Shown: positions 1 to 5,932, counted from the stretch's first letter. The stretch is DNA of 10,821 nt from an uncultured Flavobacteriales bacterium (GCA_903879765.1 CAIRMS010000195.1:1-10821), one strand, 5' to 3'. Numbers and translations are program-made. Notes: generated by a model not told the origin, from the sequence alone.

Positions 1-20
1 AAACAACAAAACAAACAACA

Positions 21-161
21 ATGAAAACGAAATTCACTTTATTAATTTGTGCGGCGGTAGTATCATTCGTTTTAGCTTCATGTGGAGCTGGAAGAACTGC
101 AAGCTGCGATGCATACGGAAGTATTCAACAAACAGAAAATTCAGATTTAGCGTCTAAATAA
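21..161 (+). CDS. small secreted lipoprotein, 46 residues
   Basis: A short ATG-to-TAA frame encodes a signal peptide: MKTK, then a hydrophobic stretch (FTLLICAAVVSFVLA, residues 5-19), then the lipobox LASC with the lipidated Cys at residue 21. The mature peptide is only about 26 residues. It begins CGAGRTASCDAYGS, with a second Cys at 29, and ends in a polar tail (ENSDLASK). The A-rich leader without a Shine-Dalgarno sequence is usual for Bacteroidota. The lipobox is direct evidence of type II signal peptidase processing and membrane anchoring. The function is unknown; the CDAYG segment looks like the recognisable core, and I recall similar tiny lipoproteins in flavobacteria but cannot confirm this. 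It converges with pyrF, 10 bases separating the stop codons. Its promoter lies outside the window. Confidence 0.8.
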   Translation: MKTKFTLLICAAVVSFVLASCGAGRTASCDAYGSIQQTENSDLASK

Positions 162-170
162 TTCGCTAAA
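146..170 (-). terminator. possible weak terminator hairpin for prfA-pyrF
   Basis: A 7-bp perfect inverted repeat (TTTAGCG / CGCTAAA) with an 11-base loop lies just past the pyrF stop, overlapping the end of the lipoprotein gene. The following bases on the minus strand are only moderately T-rich, so this is a weak candidate. If it works, each of the two convergent transcripts would end within the other's coding region. Confidence 0.3.
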
Positions 171-171
171 C

Positions 172-987
172 TTAAAAGTTCCAGCGCTGAACATACGAAG
201 CCATTTGGTTTTGTATCTTCAGCGCTTCTTTTTTTGCAGCACTTGCAAAATCCAATCCAGCAGAAGCATAAATAATACCACGCGACGAATTGACTAACAA
301 GCCACATTCCTCATTCGCTCCGTATTTTACCACATCCTCTAAACTTCCACCTTGTGCACCGACACCAGGAACCAGGAAGAAATAGTCAGGAGCCAATTTT
401 CTCACTTCTGCAATATCTTCAGCTCGTGTAGCGCCCACAACAAACATCATTTTTTCTGAACTTGCCCATTGCATGGATGTTCTCAATACATTTTCAAACA
501 AAAGTCCGTCTTGACCTGATTTTAATTGAAAGTCTTTAGCCCCTTCATTTGAAGTCAACGCTAATAATACCACCCATTTCCCATCGAATTTCGTGAACGG
601 TAAAACACTATCAGAACCCATGTACGGAGCAACGGTCACTGCATCTGCTTGTAGTGTTTCAAAAAAGGTCTTCGCATAATACGTTGATGTGTTTCCAATA
701 TCTCCACGTTTTGCATCCGCGATGATCATACATTCTTTAGGGATGTAATTTATTGTTTTCTCCAAAGAATCCCATCCTTTCGATCCATGACACTCAAAAA
801 ATGCTGTGTTTGGTTTGAAAGCAACAGCGTAAGGATGCGTTGCATCGATGATGGCTTTATTAAATTCAAAAATGGGATCGTCCATTTCCAATAAATGCGT
901 TGGAATTTTACTCATGTCCGGATCTAATCCTACGCAAAGAAAGGATTCCTTTAAGCGAATTTGTTGAATTAATTCTTGTTTTGTCAT
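172..987 (-). CDS. pyrF: orotidine 5'-phosphate decarboxylase (type 2)
   Basis: This cytoplasmic enzyme decarboxylates orotidine 5'-monophosphate to UMP, the last step of de novo pyrimidine synthesis. The 271-residue protein has the length of the longer PyrF subfamily (about 270-280). Visible motifs are CVGLDPD (18-24), FKPNTAFFE (57-65) and the catalytic signature DAKRGDIGNT (91-100) with Asp91, Lys93 and Asp96. The phosphate-binding loops are PGVGAQGG (207-214) and SSRG with Arg236. All expected active-site residues are present. Its ATG overlaps the prfA TGA by four bases (ATGA, 984-987), which implies translational coupling and a shared transcript from the prfA promoter. The C-terminal codons also form the plus-strand terminator hairpin at 183-226. 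Confidence 0.97.
   Translation of the reverse strand: MTKQELIQQIRLKESFLCVGLDPDMSKIPTHLLEMDDPIFEFNKAIIDATHPYAVAFKPNTAFFECHGSKGWDSLEKTINYIPKECMIIADAKRGDIGNTSTYYAKTFFETLQADAVTVAPYMGSDSVLPFTKFDGKWVVLLALTSNEGAKDFQLKSGQDGLLFENVLRTSMQWASSEKMMFVVGATRAEDIAEVRKLAPDYFFLVPGVGAQGGSLEDVVKYGANEECGLLVNSSRGIIYASAGLDFASAAKKEALKIQNQMASYVQRWNF
183..235 (+). terminator. Rho-independent terminator inside the 3' end of pyrF
   Basis: The arms AGCGCTGAA (183-191) and TTCAGCGCT (218-226) pair perfectly. After one C-C mismatch (192/217) a further 10 pairs form between 193-202 and 207-216, closing on a 4-base loop, ATTT (203-206). A T-rich tract follows at 226-235 (TTTCTTTTTTT read from 225 onward, with one C). In the plus-strand RNA two of the inner pairs (197/212 and 200/209) are G-U; in the minus-strand RNA the same positions are C-A mismatches. 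The hairpin is therefore better on the plus strand, pointing to termination of the lipoprotein transcript, which stops 21 bases before it. The bases also encode about residues 254-269 of PyrF. Confidence 0.75.
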
Positions 988-2063
988 AGCGCTTGTCCTT
1001 TCAATTTCTCTGCATTTTCCGCCATTTTCAAGGCGTCAATCATTTCTTGTACATCTCCATTCATAAAAGAACTGAGGTTGTACATTGTTTTATTGATTCG
1101 GTGATCGGTAATTCTTCCTTGCGGATAGTTATAGGTGCGGATTTTAGCCGATCGATCTCCCGTTGAAACGAGTGTCTTACGTTGCGCCGCACGTTCGTTG
1201 TGCACACGATCTAATTCTGCTTGATACAAACGCGAACGTAGTACCGAAATCGCTTTTTCTAAGTTTTTATGCTGCGAACGTCCATCTTGACATTCAACCA
1301 CCACCCCTGTTGGAATGTGTGTCAAACGAATTGCAGACTCTGTTTTGTTAATGTGCTGTCCACCTGCTCCAGAAGCACGGAAGGTGTCCTTACGCACATC
1401 ATTCATATCTAAATTGAAATCTACCTCTTCTGCCTCGGGTAAAACCGCAACGGTAATCGCTGAAGTATGCACACGTCCTTGGGATTCTGTTTCGGGAACA
1501 CGTTGCACACGGTGAACACCAGATTCAAACTTCAGCATCCCGTAAATTCCTGCACCTGCAACATCAATGGAAATTTCTTTGTATCCTTTTACGGTTCCTT
1601 CTGATGAGTTGATCACTTCGTATTGCCAACCCATTTCTTTGAAGTACATGGTGTACATTCTGAAAATATCTTCGACAAAAATACATGCCTCATCTCCACC
1701 TGTTCCAGCACGAAGCTCGATGATCGCATTTTTATCATCCTCCGGATCTTTTGGAATCAACATCATTTTGATTTCTTCATCCATAATTGGACGCTTACTT
1801 TCTAATTCATCAATTTCCATTTTCGCCATTTCACGCATTTCAGGATCAGTTTCAACCTCCAGCATGGCTTTTGAGCTACTTAAATTTTCAAGGACATTTT
1901 TATATGCTTTATACATTTCGTCCAAGGATTCCAAATCTCGGTATTCCTTATTGAGTTTCACGTAACGTTCCATATCCGAAATGATATCCGGATCGGTGAT
2001 CATGGTTCCCACTTCTACGAAACGGTAGTGAATCGCTTCTAATTTCGATAGTAAATCTGACAT
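984..2063 (-). CDS. prfA: peptide chain release factor 1
   Basis: RF1 recognises UAA and UAG in the ribosomal A site and triggers hydrolysis of peptidyl-tRNA. The product from the ATG at 2063 is 359 residues, the normal RF1 length. It carries the GGQ motif (residues 234-236, context GAGGQHINKTES), whose Gln is the usual PrmC methylation target. The stop-codon recognition tripeptide is PET (190-192, in RVPETESQGR), which fits the RF1 PxT pattern and excludes RF2. An in-frame ATG at 2129 would add 22 residues rich in Cys and Arg that do not resemble RF1. The promoter box at 2068-2075 lies inside that extension, so the start at 2063 is preferred. It is the first gene of a coupled pair with pyrF. 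Confidence 0.97.
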   Translation of the reverse strand: MSDLLSKLEAIHYRFVEVGTMITDPDIISDMERYVKLNKEYRDLESLDEMYKAYKNVLENLSSSKAMLEVETDPEMREMAKMEIDELESKRPIMDEEIKMMLIPKDPEDDKNAIIELRAGTGGDEACIFVEDIFRMYTMYFKEMGWQYEVINSSEGTVKGYKEISIDVAGAGIYGMLKFESGVHRVQRVPETESQGRVHTSAITVAVLPEAEEVDFNLDMNDVRKDTFRASGAGGQHINKTESAIRLTHIPTGVVVECQDGRSQHKNLEKAISVLRSRLYQAELDRVHNERAAQRKTLVSTGDRSAKIRTYNYPQGRITDHRINKTMYNLSSFMNGDVQEMIDALKMAENAEKLKGQAL

Positions 2064-2067
2064 GTAG

Positions 2068-2098
2068 CAAAGATAAGAAGAACATCTGCGAAAGCAAA
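2068..2098 (-). promoter_or_regulatory. Bacteroidota-type promoter of prfA
   Basis: Read on the minus strand, TTTG (2098-2095) is followed after exactly 19 bases by TATCTTTG (2075-2068). This matches the Bacteroidota primary sigma-factor consensus, TTTG about 19-21 bases before TAnnTTTG. Transcription would start 3-5 bases after the last G, at about 2064-2063, which is at the prfA ATG itself. This implies a leaderless or nearly leaderless mRNA. Confidence 0.7.
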
Positions 2099-2127
2099 GA
2101 ATTGCCTTCATTCCTTCCCTAGGAAAC

Positions 2128-2157
2128 AAAAAAAAGCCAACGAATTTCGTTGGCTTT
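2128..2157 (-). terminator. Rho-independent terminator of the ahpC operon
   Basis: An 11-bp perfect stem (2133-2143 with 2147-2157; core AAAGCCAACGA) closes on a 3-base loop. On the minus strand it is followed by a run of eight T (complement of 2128-2135, partly shared with the stem base). It lies just past the stop of the DUF6952-type gene at 2177 and before the prfA promoter, so it ends the ahpC-trx transcript and insulates prfA. The plus side lacks a T-tract. Confidence 0.88.
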
Positions 2158-2176
2158 CACATAAGTTGATTCAAGA

Positions 2177-2431
2177 TTAGTCAATCGAACCGGTCACACG
2201 CTTCATAAATGCATTTAATGCATCTCTTTTGGCCGTACCTGTTTGAATGTCTTTGTGCACTTCTAATGCGCCAGAATAATTCGACAATAACTCGCCGATA
2301 ACATCTAATTCTTCGTCCTTGATTCCTGGAGCCTCGATTAAATTCTCGAGTGTTTCCATGGTTTCAATCACGTAGTCTTCATCATTATTCTCAATGAATT
2401 CGACGATGTGTTTAATGACTGGTAACCGCAT
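2177..2431 (-). CDS. small acidic conserved protein, DUF6952-like
   Basis: The 84-residue protein has no Cys, no signal peptide and no membrane segment. It is strongly acidic (roughly 18 Asp/Glu against 8 Lys/Arg) and looks all-helical. The sequence includes IENNDEDYVIETMETLENL (13-31) and a C-terminal DALNAFMKRVTGSID. I recognise it as the family called DUF6952 in flavobacteria, from memory. Its function is unassigned. It is the third gene of the peroxide operon and its ATG lies inside the thioredoxin gene (20-base overlap including the stop), so the two are probably translationally coupled. The context suggests a role linked to thioredoxin or peroxiredoxin, but the absence of Cys argues against direct thiol chemistry. 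Confidence 0.85.
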   Translation of the reverse strand: MRLPVIKHIVEFIENNDEDYVIETMETLENLIEAPGIKDEELDVIGELLSNYSGALEVHKDIQTGTAKRDALNAFMKRVTGSID

Positions 2432-2726
2432 TTAATACTTCTTGAATGGTTTCTATTTTATTTCCTTGTGCCTCTTTCACAAGAGCTCCGTTCACGAACC
2501 CAGCAAAAGTTGGCAAGTTGCTTACATTCGCAAATTGACGAGAATTTGGAAGTTTTTCTGCATCGATGTAATAAAACTCAATGCCTTCATTTTCCTCCGC
2601 CATGCGTTTGAATTTCGGCTTGGTGATTTTGCAATTCCCGCACCATGTCGCGCCATATTGAACCATCACTTTCGCGTTGCTCGCTAAAAGTTGATCCAAA
2701 TGATCTTCTGTTAATTCCGTAAACAC
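2412..2726 (-). CDS. thioredoxin-family protein with WCGNC active site
   Basis: The 104-residue single-domain thioredoxin fold has no signal peptide, so it is cytosolic. Its active site is WCGNC (Cys29, Cys32), with Asn where classical thioredoxin has Pro. The cis-proline loop is NLPTF (Pro72), and Pro37 matches the helix-2 proline. The buried Asp of E. coli thioredoxin (Asp26, six before the first Cys) is Gln23 here. The start is GTG at 2726: an in-frame stop, the ahpC TAA, lies just two codons upstream, and no later ATG would leave an intact fold. It sits 6 bases after ahpC and overlaps the next gene. The likely role is reduction of the AhpC peroxiredoxin. The changed motif leaves open another dedicated thiol reaction. 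Confidence 0.9.
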   Translation of the reverse strand: MFTELTEDHLDQLLASNAKVMVQYGATWCGNCKITKPKFKRMAEENEGIEFYYIDAEKLPNSRQFANVSNLPTFAGFVNGALVKEAQGNKIETIQEVLNAVTSH

Positions 2727-2732
2727 GATTTC

Positions 2733-3353
2733 TTAGTGTTTGCTTAAGTAATCAGCAACGCCATTGCGTGTTGCATTCATTGCATCTTTTCCTTCTTCCC
2801 AGTTTGCTGGACAAACTTCACCATGTTGTTGAACATGTGTAAATGCATCGATCAAACGAATGTACTCTTGTACGTTACGTCCAACAGGGAAGTGATTGAT
2901 TGATTCATGGAATACCATTCCTGTTTCGTCTAACAAATAAGTAGCACGGTAAGGTACGTTATCACCTACTGAATCTTCATCGAACATGTCGTAATCCAAA
3001 ATTCCTAACTCCATAGCCAAGTTACGTGTTGAATCAGCGATGATTGGGAATTTCACACCTTCGATTCCACCGTTATCTTTTGCTGTGTTCAACCAAGCGA
3101 AATGTACTTCAGCAGTATCACAAGATGCACCGATTACGATTGTATTTCTTTTTGCGAACTCAGCTGCTGCCTCTTGAAACGCATGAATTTCCGTTGGACA
3201 AACGAAAGTGAAATCTTTTGGATACCAGAATAAAACAACTTTTTTCTTGTTATCGATTGCTTGTTGAAGGACATTGATTTGAAAGGCATCACCCATTTCA
3301 TCGATTGCTTTGACAGTTACGTCTGGAAATTGTTTTCCTACAAATGTTGACAT
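2733..3353 (-). CDS. ahpC: 2-Cys peroxiredoxin, AhpC/Prx1 type
   Basis: This thiol peroxidase reduces hydrogen peroxide and organic hydroperoxides in the cytosol. The 206-residue protein has the peroxidatic Cys52 in DFTFVCPTE and the resolving Cys181 in GEVCPANW, so it is a typical dimeric 2-Cys enzyme. Other family signs are FWYPKDFTFVCP (42-53), the Arg of the active site in PYRATYL (134-140) and HFPVGRN (154-160). The segment NGGIEGVKFP stands where sensitive eukaryotic enzymes have GGLG, and no C-terminal YF is seen. This suggests resistance to over-oxidation, which is inference. It is the first gene of an operon with thioredoxin and the small acidic protein, and it is divergent from oxyR. 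No AhpF is adjacent, so the thioredoxin is the likely reductant. Confidence 0.96.
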   Translation of the reverse strand: MSTFVGKQFPDVTVKAIDEMGDAFQINVLQQAIDNKKKVVLFWYPKDFTFVCPTEIHAFQEAAAEFAKRNTIVIGASCDTAEVHFAWLNTAKDNGGIEGVKFPIIADSTRNLAMELGILDYDMFDEDSVGDNVPYRATYLLDETGMVFHESINHFPVGRNVQEYIRLIDAFTHVQQHGEVCPANWEEGKDAMNATRNGVADYLSKH

Positions 3354-3385
3354 ATAATTTATTTAAATAGTTACTAATGATACTA

Positions 3386-3393
3386 CAAAGTTA
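3386..3393 (-). promoter_or_regulatory. -7 box of the ahpC operon promoter
   Basis: TAACTTTG on the minus strand matches TAnnTTTG. It would start transcription near 3382 and give a leader of about 29 bases, AT-rich and without a Shine-Dalgarno sequence. I see no TTTG at 17-23 bases upstream, which fits a promoter needing an activator such as OxyR. A second identical TAACTTTG lies at 3475-3482. Confidence 0.5.
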
Positions 3394-3474
3394 AAGCTAA
3401 AAGGTTTGATCGTGGTTACATCAAGGCCTTAAAAAATGCTTCCAATCACATTTTCTTTTGCTTTTTTCGTTGGA

Positions 3475-3482
3475 CAAAGTTA
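3475..3482 (-). promoter_or_regulatory. second TAACTTTG box, possible distal ahpC promoter
   Basis: This box repeats ACAAAGTTA (plus strand) found at 3385-3393, 89 bases away. As a minus-strand -7 element it would give an ahpC leader of about 118 bases. No good upstream TTTG is visible. It could be a second start site or coincidence. Confidence 0.25.
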
Positions 3483-3517
3483 CAGATAGAAAAATCATTT
3501 ATATATTCAATACTTTT

Positions 3518-3525
3518 TATATTTG
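3518..3525 (+). promoter_or_regulatory. -7 box of the oxyR promoter
   Basis: TATATTTG matches TAnnTTTG on the plus strand. The predicted start near 3529 leaves a leader of about 13 bases before the ATG at 3542. The upstream region is very AT-rich and no clear -33 TTTG is seen at the right distance. Confidence 0.5.
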
Positions 3526-3541
3526 CATAGATTTTATTTAT

Positions 3542-4465
3542 ATGATATCCATTCAACAAATGCAATATATCGTTGTTCTGAGCGAGGAACAACAATTCCA
3601 GCGAGCAAGTGAACGCTGTTTTGTGACGCAGCCAACACTTTCCATGCAAATCAAAAAAGCAGAGGAACAACTGGGATACTTGGTTTTTGACCGAGATTCA
3701 AATCCACTTCGCTTAACTCCAGCAGGAATTAGCTTGTTACCGATTTTAAGAGAAATTCTCAGTGAAACAGAAAAAATTAAGTATTTATCCGATCGTTTAA
3801 AAGGAAAAATAAAAGAAGAAATTCGACTTGGAATCATACCAACCGTTGCTAGCTATTTGATTCCACAACTTTTCGGAGAGTGGCAATTATCCTTCGATGA
3901 TTTGAAGTTAACCATTCACGAACTGAAGACAGTGGATGTATTGGAAGCATTGGAGCGAAAAGAACTTGACCTTGGAATTATTGCTGGTCCTCATATGGAT
4001 GCTCGATTGCGTACCATACCGCTTTATCAAGAAGAAATTTTCATTTACGCACCGAGTGTGAAGGAAGAATCGATAAATATGTCTGATCTACAGGAAATGC
4101 ATCCATGGCTGCTTAATCAGGGAAATTGCCTTCGGACACAAATGGTCCATTTTTGCCAATTGAAAAAAACGGTGGATGAAAACGAATGGAATTATGAAGG
4201 TGGCAATCTTCCGCTCATCATGGAAATGGTAGACAGACATGGTGGCTACACCTTGATCCCAAGTAATTTTCCGCTTTCTGACATACAAAAGCGAGGCATT
4301 AAAACAATTCGTGATTTGGCTACCTTGCCGGCGCGCGAGATTATTGCTTTAAGTTCGAATAGAACAGGAAAAATGAAGGGAATCGAGGAATTAGCTCGAA
4401 GCATTCAATTCGCCTTTGGGAAATCGACGAACCTGAAGCAACTTCAAGTCCTTGATTGGAAATAA
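3542..4465 (+). CDS. oxyR: OxyR-type LysR hydrogen-peroxide sensor
   Basis: This is a LysR-family transcription factor of 307 residues from the ATG at 3542. An upstream in-frame ATG at 3458 would add 28 residues (IIYIFNTFYICIDFIY) unlike any LysR N-terminus, and the TATATTTG box lies inside that stretch. The N-terminal helix-turn-helix includes QFQRASERCFVTQPTLSMQI (residues 18-37). The effector domain has NCLRTQMVHFC, with Cys196 and Cys205 nine apart as in E. coli OxyR Cys199/Cys208 (HCLRDQAMGFC). This is strong evidence for disulfide-based peroxide sensing rather than small-ligand binding. It is divergent from ahpC, the classical OxyR target arrangement. No convincing four-part OxyR operator could be read in the 188-base gap. 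Confidence 0.95.
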   Translation: MISIQQMQYIVVLSEEQQFQRASERCFVTQPTLSMQIKKAEEQLGYLVFDRDSNPLRLTPAGISLLPILREILSETEKIKYLSDRLKGKIKEEIRLGIIPTVASYLIPQLFGEWQLSFDDLKLTIHELKTVDVLEALERKELDLGIIAGPHMDARLRTIPLYQEEIFIYAPSVKEESINMSDLQEMHPWLLNQGNCLRTQMVHFCQLKKTVDENEWNYEGGNLPLIMEMVDRHGGYTLIPSNFPLSDIQKRGIKTIRDLATLPAREIIALSSNRTGKMKGIEELARSIQFAFGKSTNLKQLQVLDWK

Positions 4466-4493
4466 AAAAGGGCTGAACATCGTTCAACCCTTT
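4464..4493 (-). terminator. terminator of tig
   Basis: A 12-position stem (4467-4478 with 4482-4493) closes on a 3-base loop. Its one irregular position (4473/4487) is G-U in the minus-strand RNA but C-A in the plus-strand RNA. A run of six T follows on the minus strand only (complement of 4464-4469). It therefore terminates tig, and is a poor terminator for the oxyR transcript arriving from the other side, whose TAA touches it. Confidence 0.82.
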
Positions 4494-4516
4494 CATATCA
4501 TTCGAGACATTTAGAA

Positions 4517-5869
4517 CTATTGAGTAGACGCCAATTTAATAAAGTCATCGTATTTCACTTCTTTTTTGACCAAGTTCACAGCGGTTTTGAAGAAATCTGT
4601 CAATTTTTGTTCAGCCAAACGATCGTAGATTCCGTTAGCCTGTTCTTTATTTTGCAACAAACGAGCTGCCGTTTCGGTCAATTCTTGATCATCCGGAGCA
4701 GGCAAACCGTACTGCGCATAATTTCCAACCAATAGATTTTTTGTAAAATCCATCACTTCTTGATTCGTCAATTGAATGTTGTTATCCTTAAAAATTCGGG
4801 TTTGAATCAATTGCCATTTCAGTGATTTCAAATACGCATCAAATTCCGCCTCAATTTCTTCATCCGTAACTGGTTTTTCTGACGAAACTTGAATCCATCT
4901 TTTCAAAAATGTTTCAGGGAATGTCATTTTCGTTTCGTTCACCAAGTGGTTGTAGACATTACGCGTAAAAATACGATCAGTGTCTTCCGCAAACATGCGC
5001 GTTAAATCAGCAGAAATGCGCGTGTGTAATTCCTCCTCCGTTTTCACTTCTTCAGCGAATAACTTTGTATATAATTCTTCGTTCAAATCGGCCATTTCCA
5101 TGCGTTTCACATCGGCAATGGTAAATTGAAAGTTTGATGTCAATCCGGCAACTTGTTCTTCTGTAATTCCCAACAAGGATGCACAATCTTTATCGTCTTT
5201 GGATACATTCTTAGGATCCAAGTCAATGACTTCATTTATTTTCTTTCCTTTCAAAGCTTTGATTCCTGCTTTGTTTTCAAGGAATTCCATAGATATCGTG
5301 GAAGAGTGACTGATGCCATCTGCTTTCACAGAACCATCCGTATCTTTTTCTTCGAATTTACCCATGACCATATCCTTGTCCCCAACTGAATCGGAAGAAA
5401 CCAATTTTCCGTAACGGCGACGTAAATCTTCTACTTGCTTATTGATCAGTTCTTTGTCGATTTTAACCGTTGCGTAATCGAATTTTGATTTTGCATTGAT
5501 TGGCAATTCAAAAGATGGGCTATACCCTATTTCAAACGAAAACTCAAAATTTTCTGGTTGCTCAAAGCTTCCCGTCATTCCTTCATCTGCTTTCGGGATT
5601 GGATTTCCAAGAATCTCCAATTTTTCATCCAAAATGTATCGGTATAAAGCGTCGTTCGTTAATTTATTTAACTCCTCTGCTAAAACAGATCTTCCCACTT
5701 GTTTTTGAATAAGTGCCATTGGAATGTTTCCAGGACGAAAACCTGGGATTTTCGCTGTTTTTCTGTATTTCTCTAAAGAGGCTTTCACTTTTCCTTGGTA
5801 ATCAACGGGAGCAATGTTCACTTTAAGTACAGCATTCTGTGCATCTACTTCTTGACGAGTAATGTTCAT
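4517..5869 (-). CDS. tig: trigger factor (ribosome-bound chaperone)
   Basis: Trigger factor binds near the ribosomal exit tunnel and shields nascent chains. The 450-residue protein has the ribosome-binding signature KIPGFRPGNIP (residues 40-50, GFRxGxxP) in the N-terminal domain. A middle segment (about 150-270) corresponds to the FKBP-like domain, and a long helical C-terminal region follows. The middle domain is weakly FKBP-like by eye, so prolyl isomerase activity is uncertain. The ATG at 5869 is preferred over an in-frame ATG at 5971. The upstream 34 residues would be read through the tRNA-Leu gene and its terminator. Only 28 bases separate the start from the tRNA terminator's T-run and no TAnnTTTG box is visible in them. 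Confidence 0.95.
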   Translation of the reverse strand: MNITRQEVDAQNAVLKVNIAPVDYQGKVKASLEKYRKTAKIPGFRPGNIPMALIQKQVGRSVLAEELNKLTNDALYRYILDEKLEILGNPIPKADEGMTGSFEQPENFEFSFEIGYSPSFELPINAKSKFDYATVKIDKELINKQVEDLRRRYGKLVSSDSVGDKDMVMGKFEEKDTDGSVKADGISHSSTISMEFLENKAGIKALKGKKINEVIDLDPKNVSKDDKDCASLLGITEEQVAGLTSNFQFTIADVKRMEMADLNEELYTKLFAEEVKTEEELHTRISADLTRMFAEDTDRIFTRNVYNHLVNETKMTFPETFLKRWIQVSSEKPVTDEEIEAEFDAYLKSLKWQLIQTRIFKDNNIQLTNQEVMDFTKNLLVGNYAQYGLPAPDDQELTETAARLLQNKEQANGIYDRLAEQKLTDFFKTAVNLVKKEVKYDDFIKLASTQ

Positions 5870-5897
5870 TTTATTGTATTTTTTATCAATTAATGTT

Positions 5898-5931
5898 AAA
5901 AAAAAAGGCCTCGTTACCAACGAGACCTTTT
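5898..5931 (-). terminator. terminator of tRNA-Leu
   Basis: A 13-position stem (5903-5915 with 5919-5931) closes on a 3-base loop, followed on the minus strand by a long T-run (complement of 5898-5906). The one irregular position (5909/5925) is G-U in the minus-strand RNA and C-A in the plus-strand RNA. It begins two bases from the tRNA discriminator, so it ends the tRNA transcript. Confidence 0.88.
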
Positions 5932-5932
5932 G

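Noticed and set aside
1163..1965. Several plus-strand open frames opposite prfA (up to 132 codons)
   Set aside because: They lie entirely antisense to a full-length, clearly conserved RF1 gene and show no motif, promoter or plausible composition of their own.
2064..2129. 22-residue N-terminal extension of prfA from the ATG at 2129
   Set aside because: The sequence is Cys/Arg-rich and unlike RF1, and the consensus promoter lies within it; the ATG at 2063 gives the standard length.
3406..3430. Small inverted repeats TTGAT/ATCAA and the palindrome AAGGCCTT in the oxyR-ahpC gap
   Set aside because: They are short, are not followed by a T-run suitable for termination, and match no operator I know.
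3458..3541. 28-residue N-terminal extension of oxyR from the ATG at 3458
   Set aside because: It is an AT-rich translated leader (IIYIFNTFYI) containing the promoter box; LysR proteins begin close to the residues at 3542.
3481..3545. A four-part OxyR operator (ATAG-n7-CTAT repeated)
   Set aside because: ATAG occurs at 3486 and 3527, but the spacing and the intervening half-sites do not match; in DNA this AT-rich the partial matches are expected by chance.
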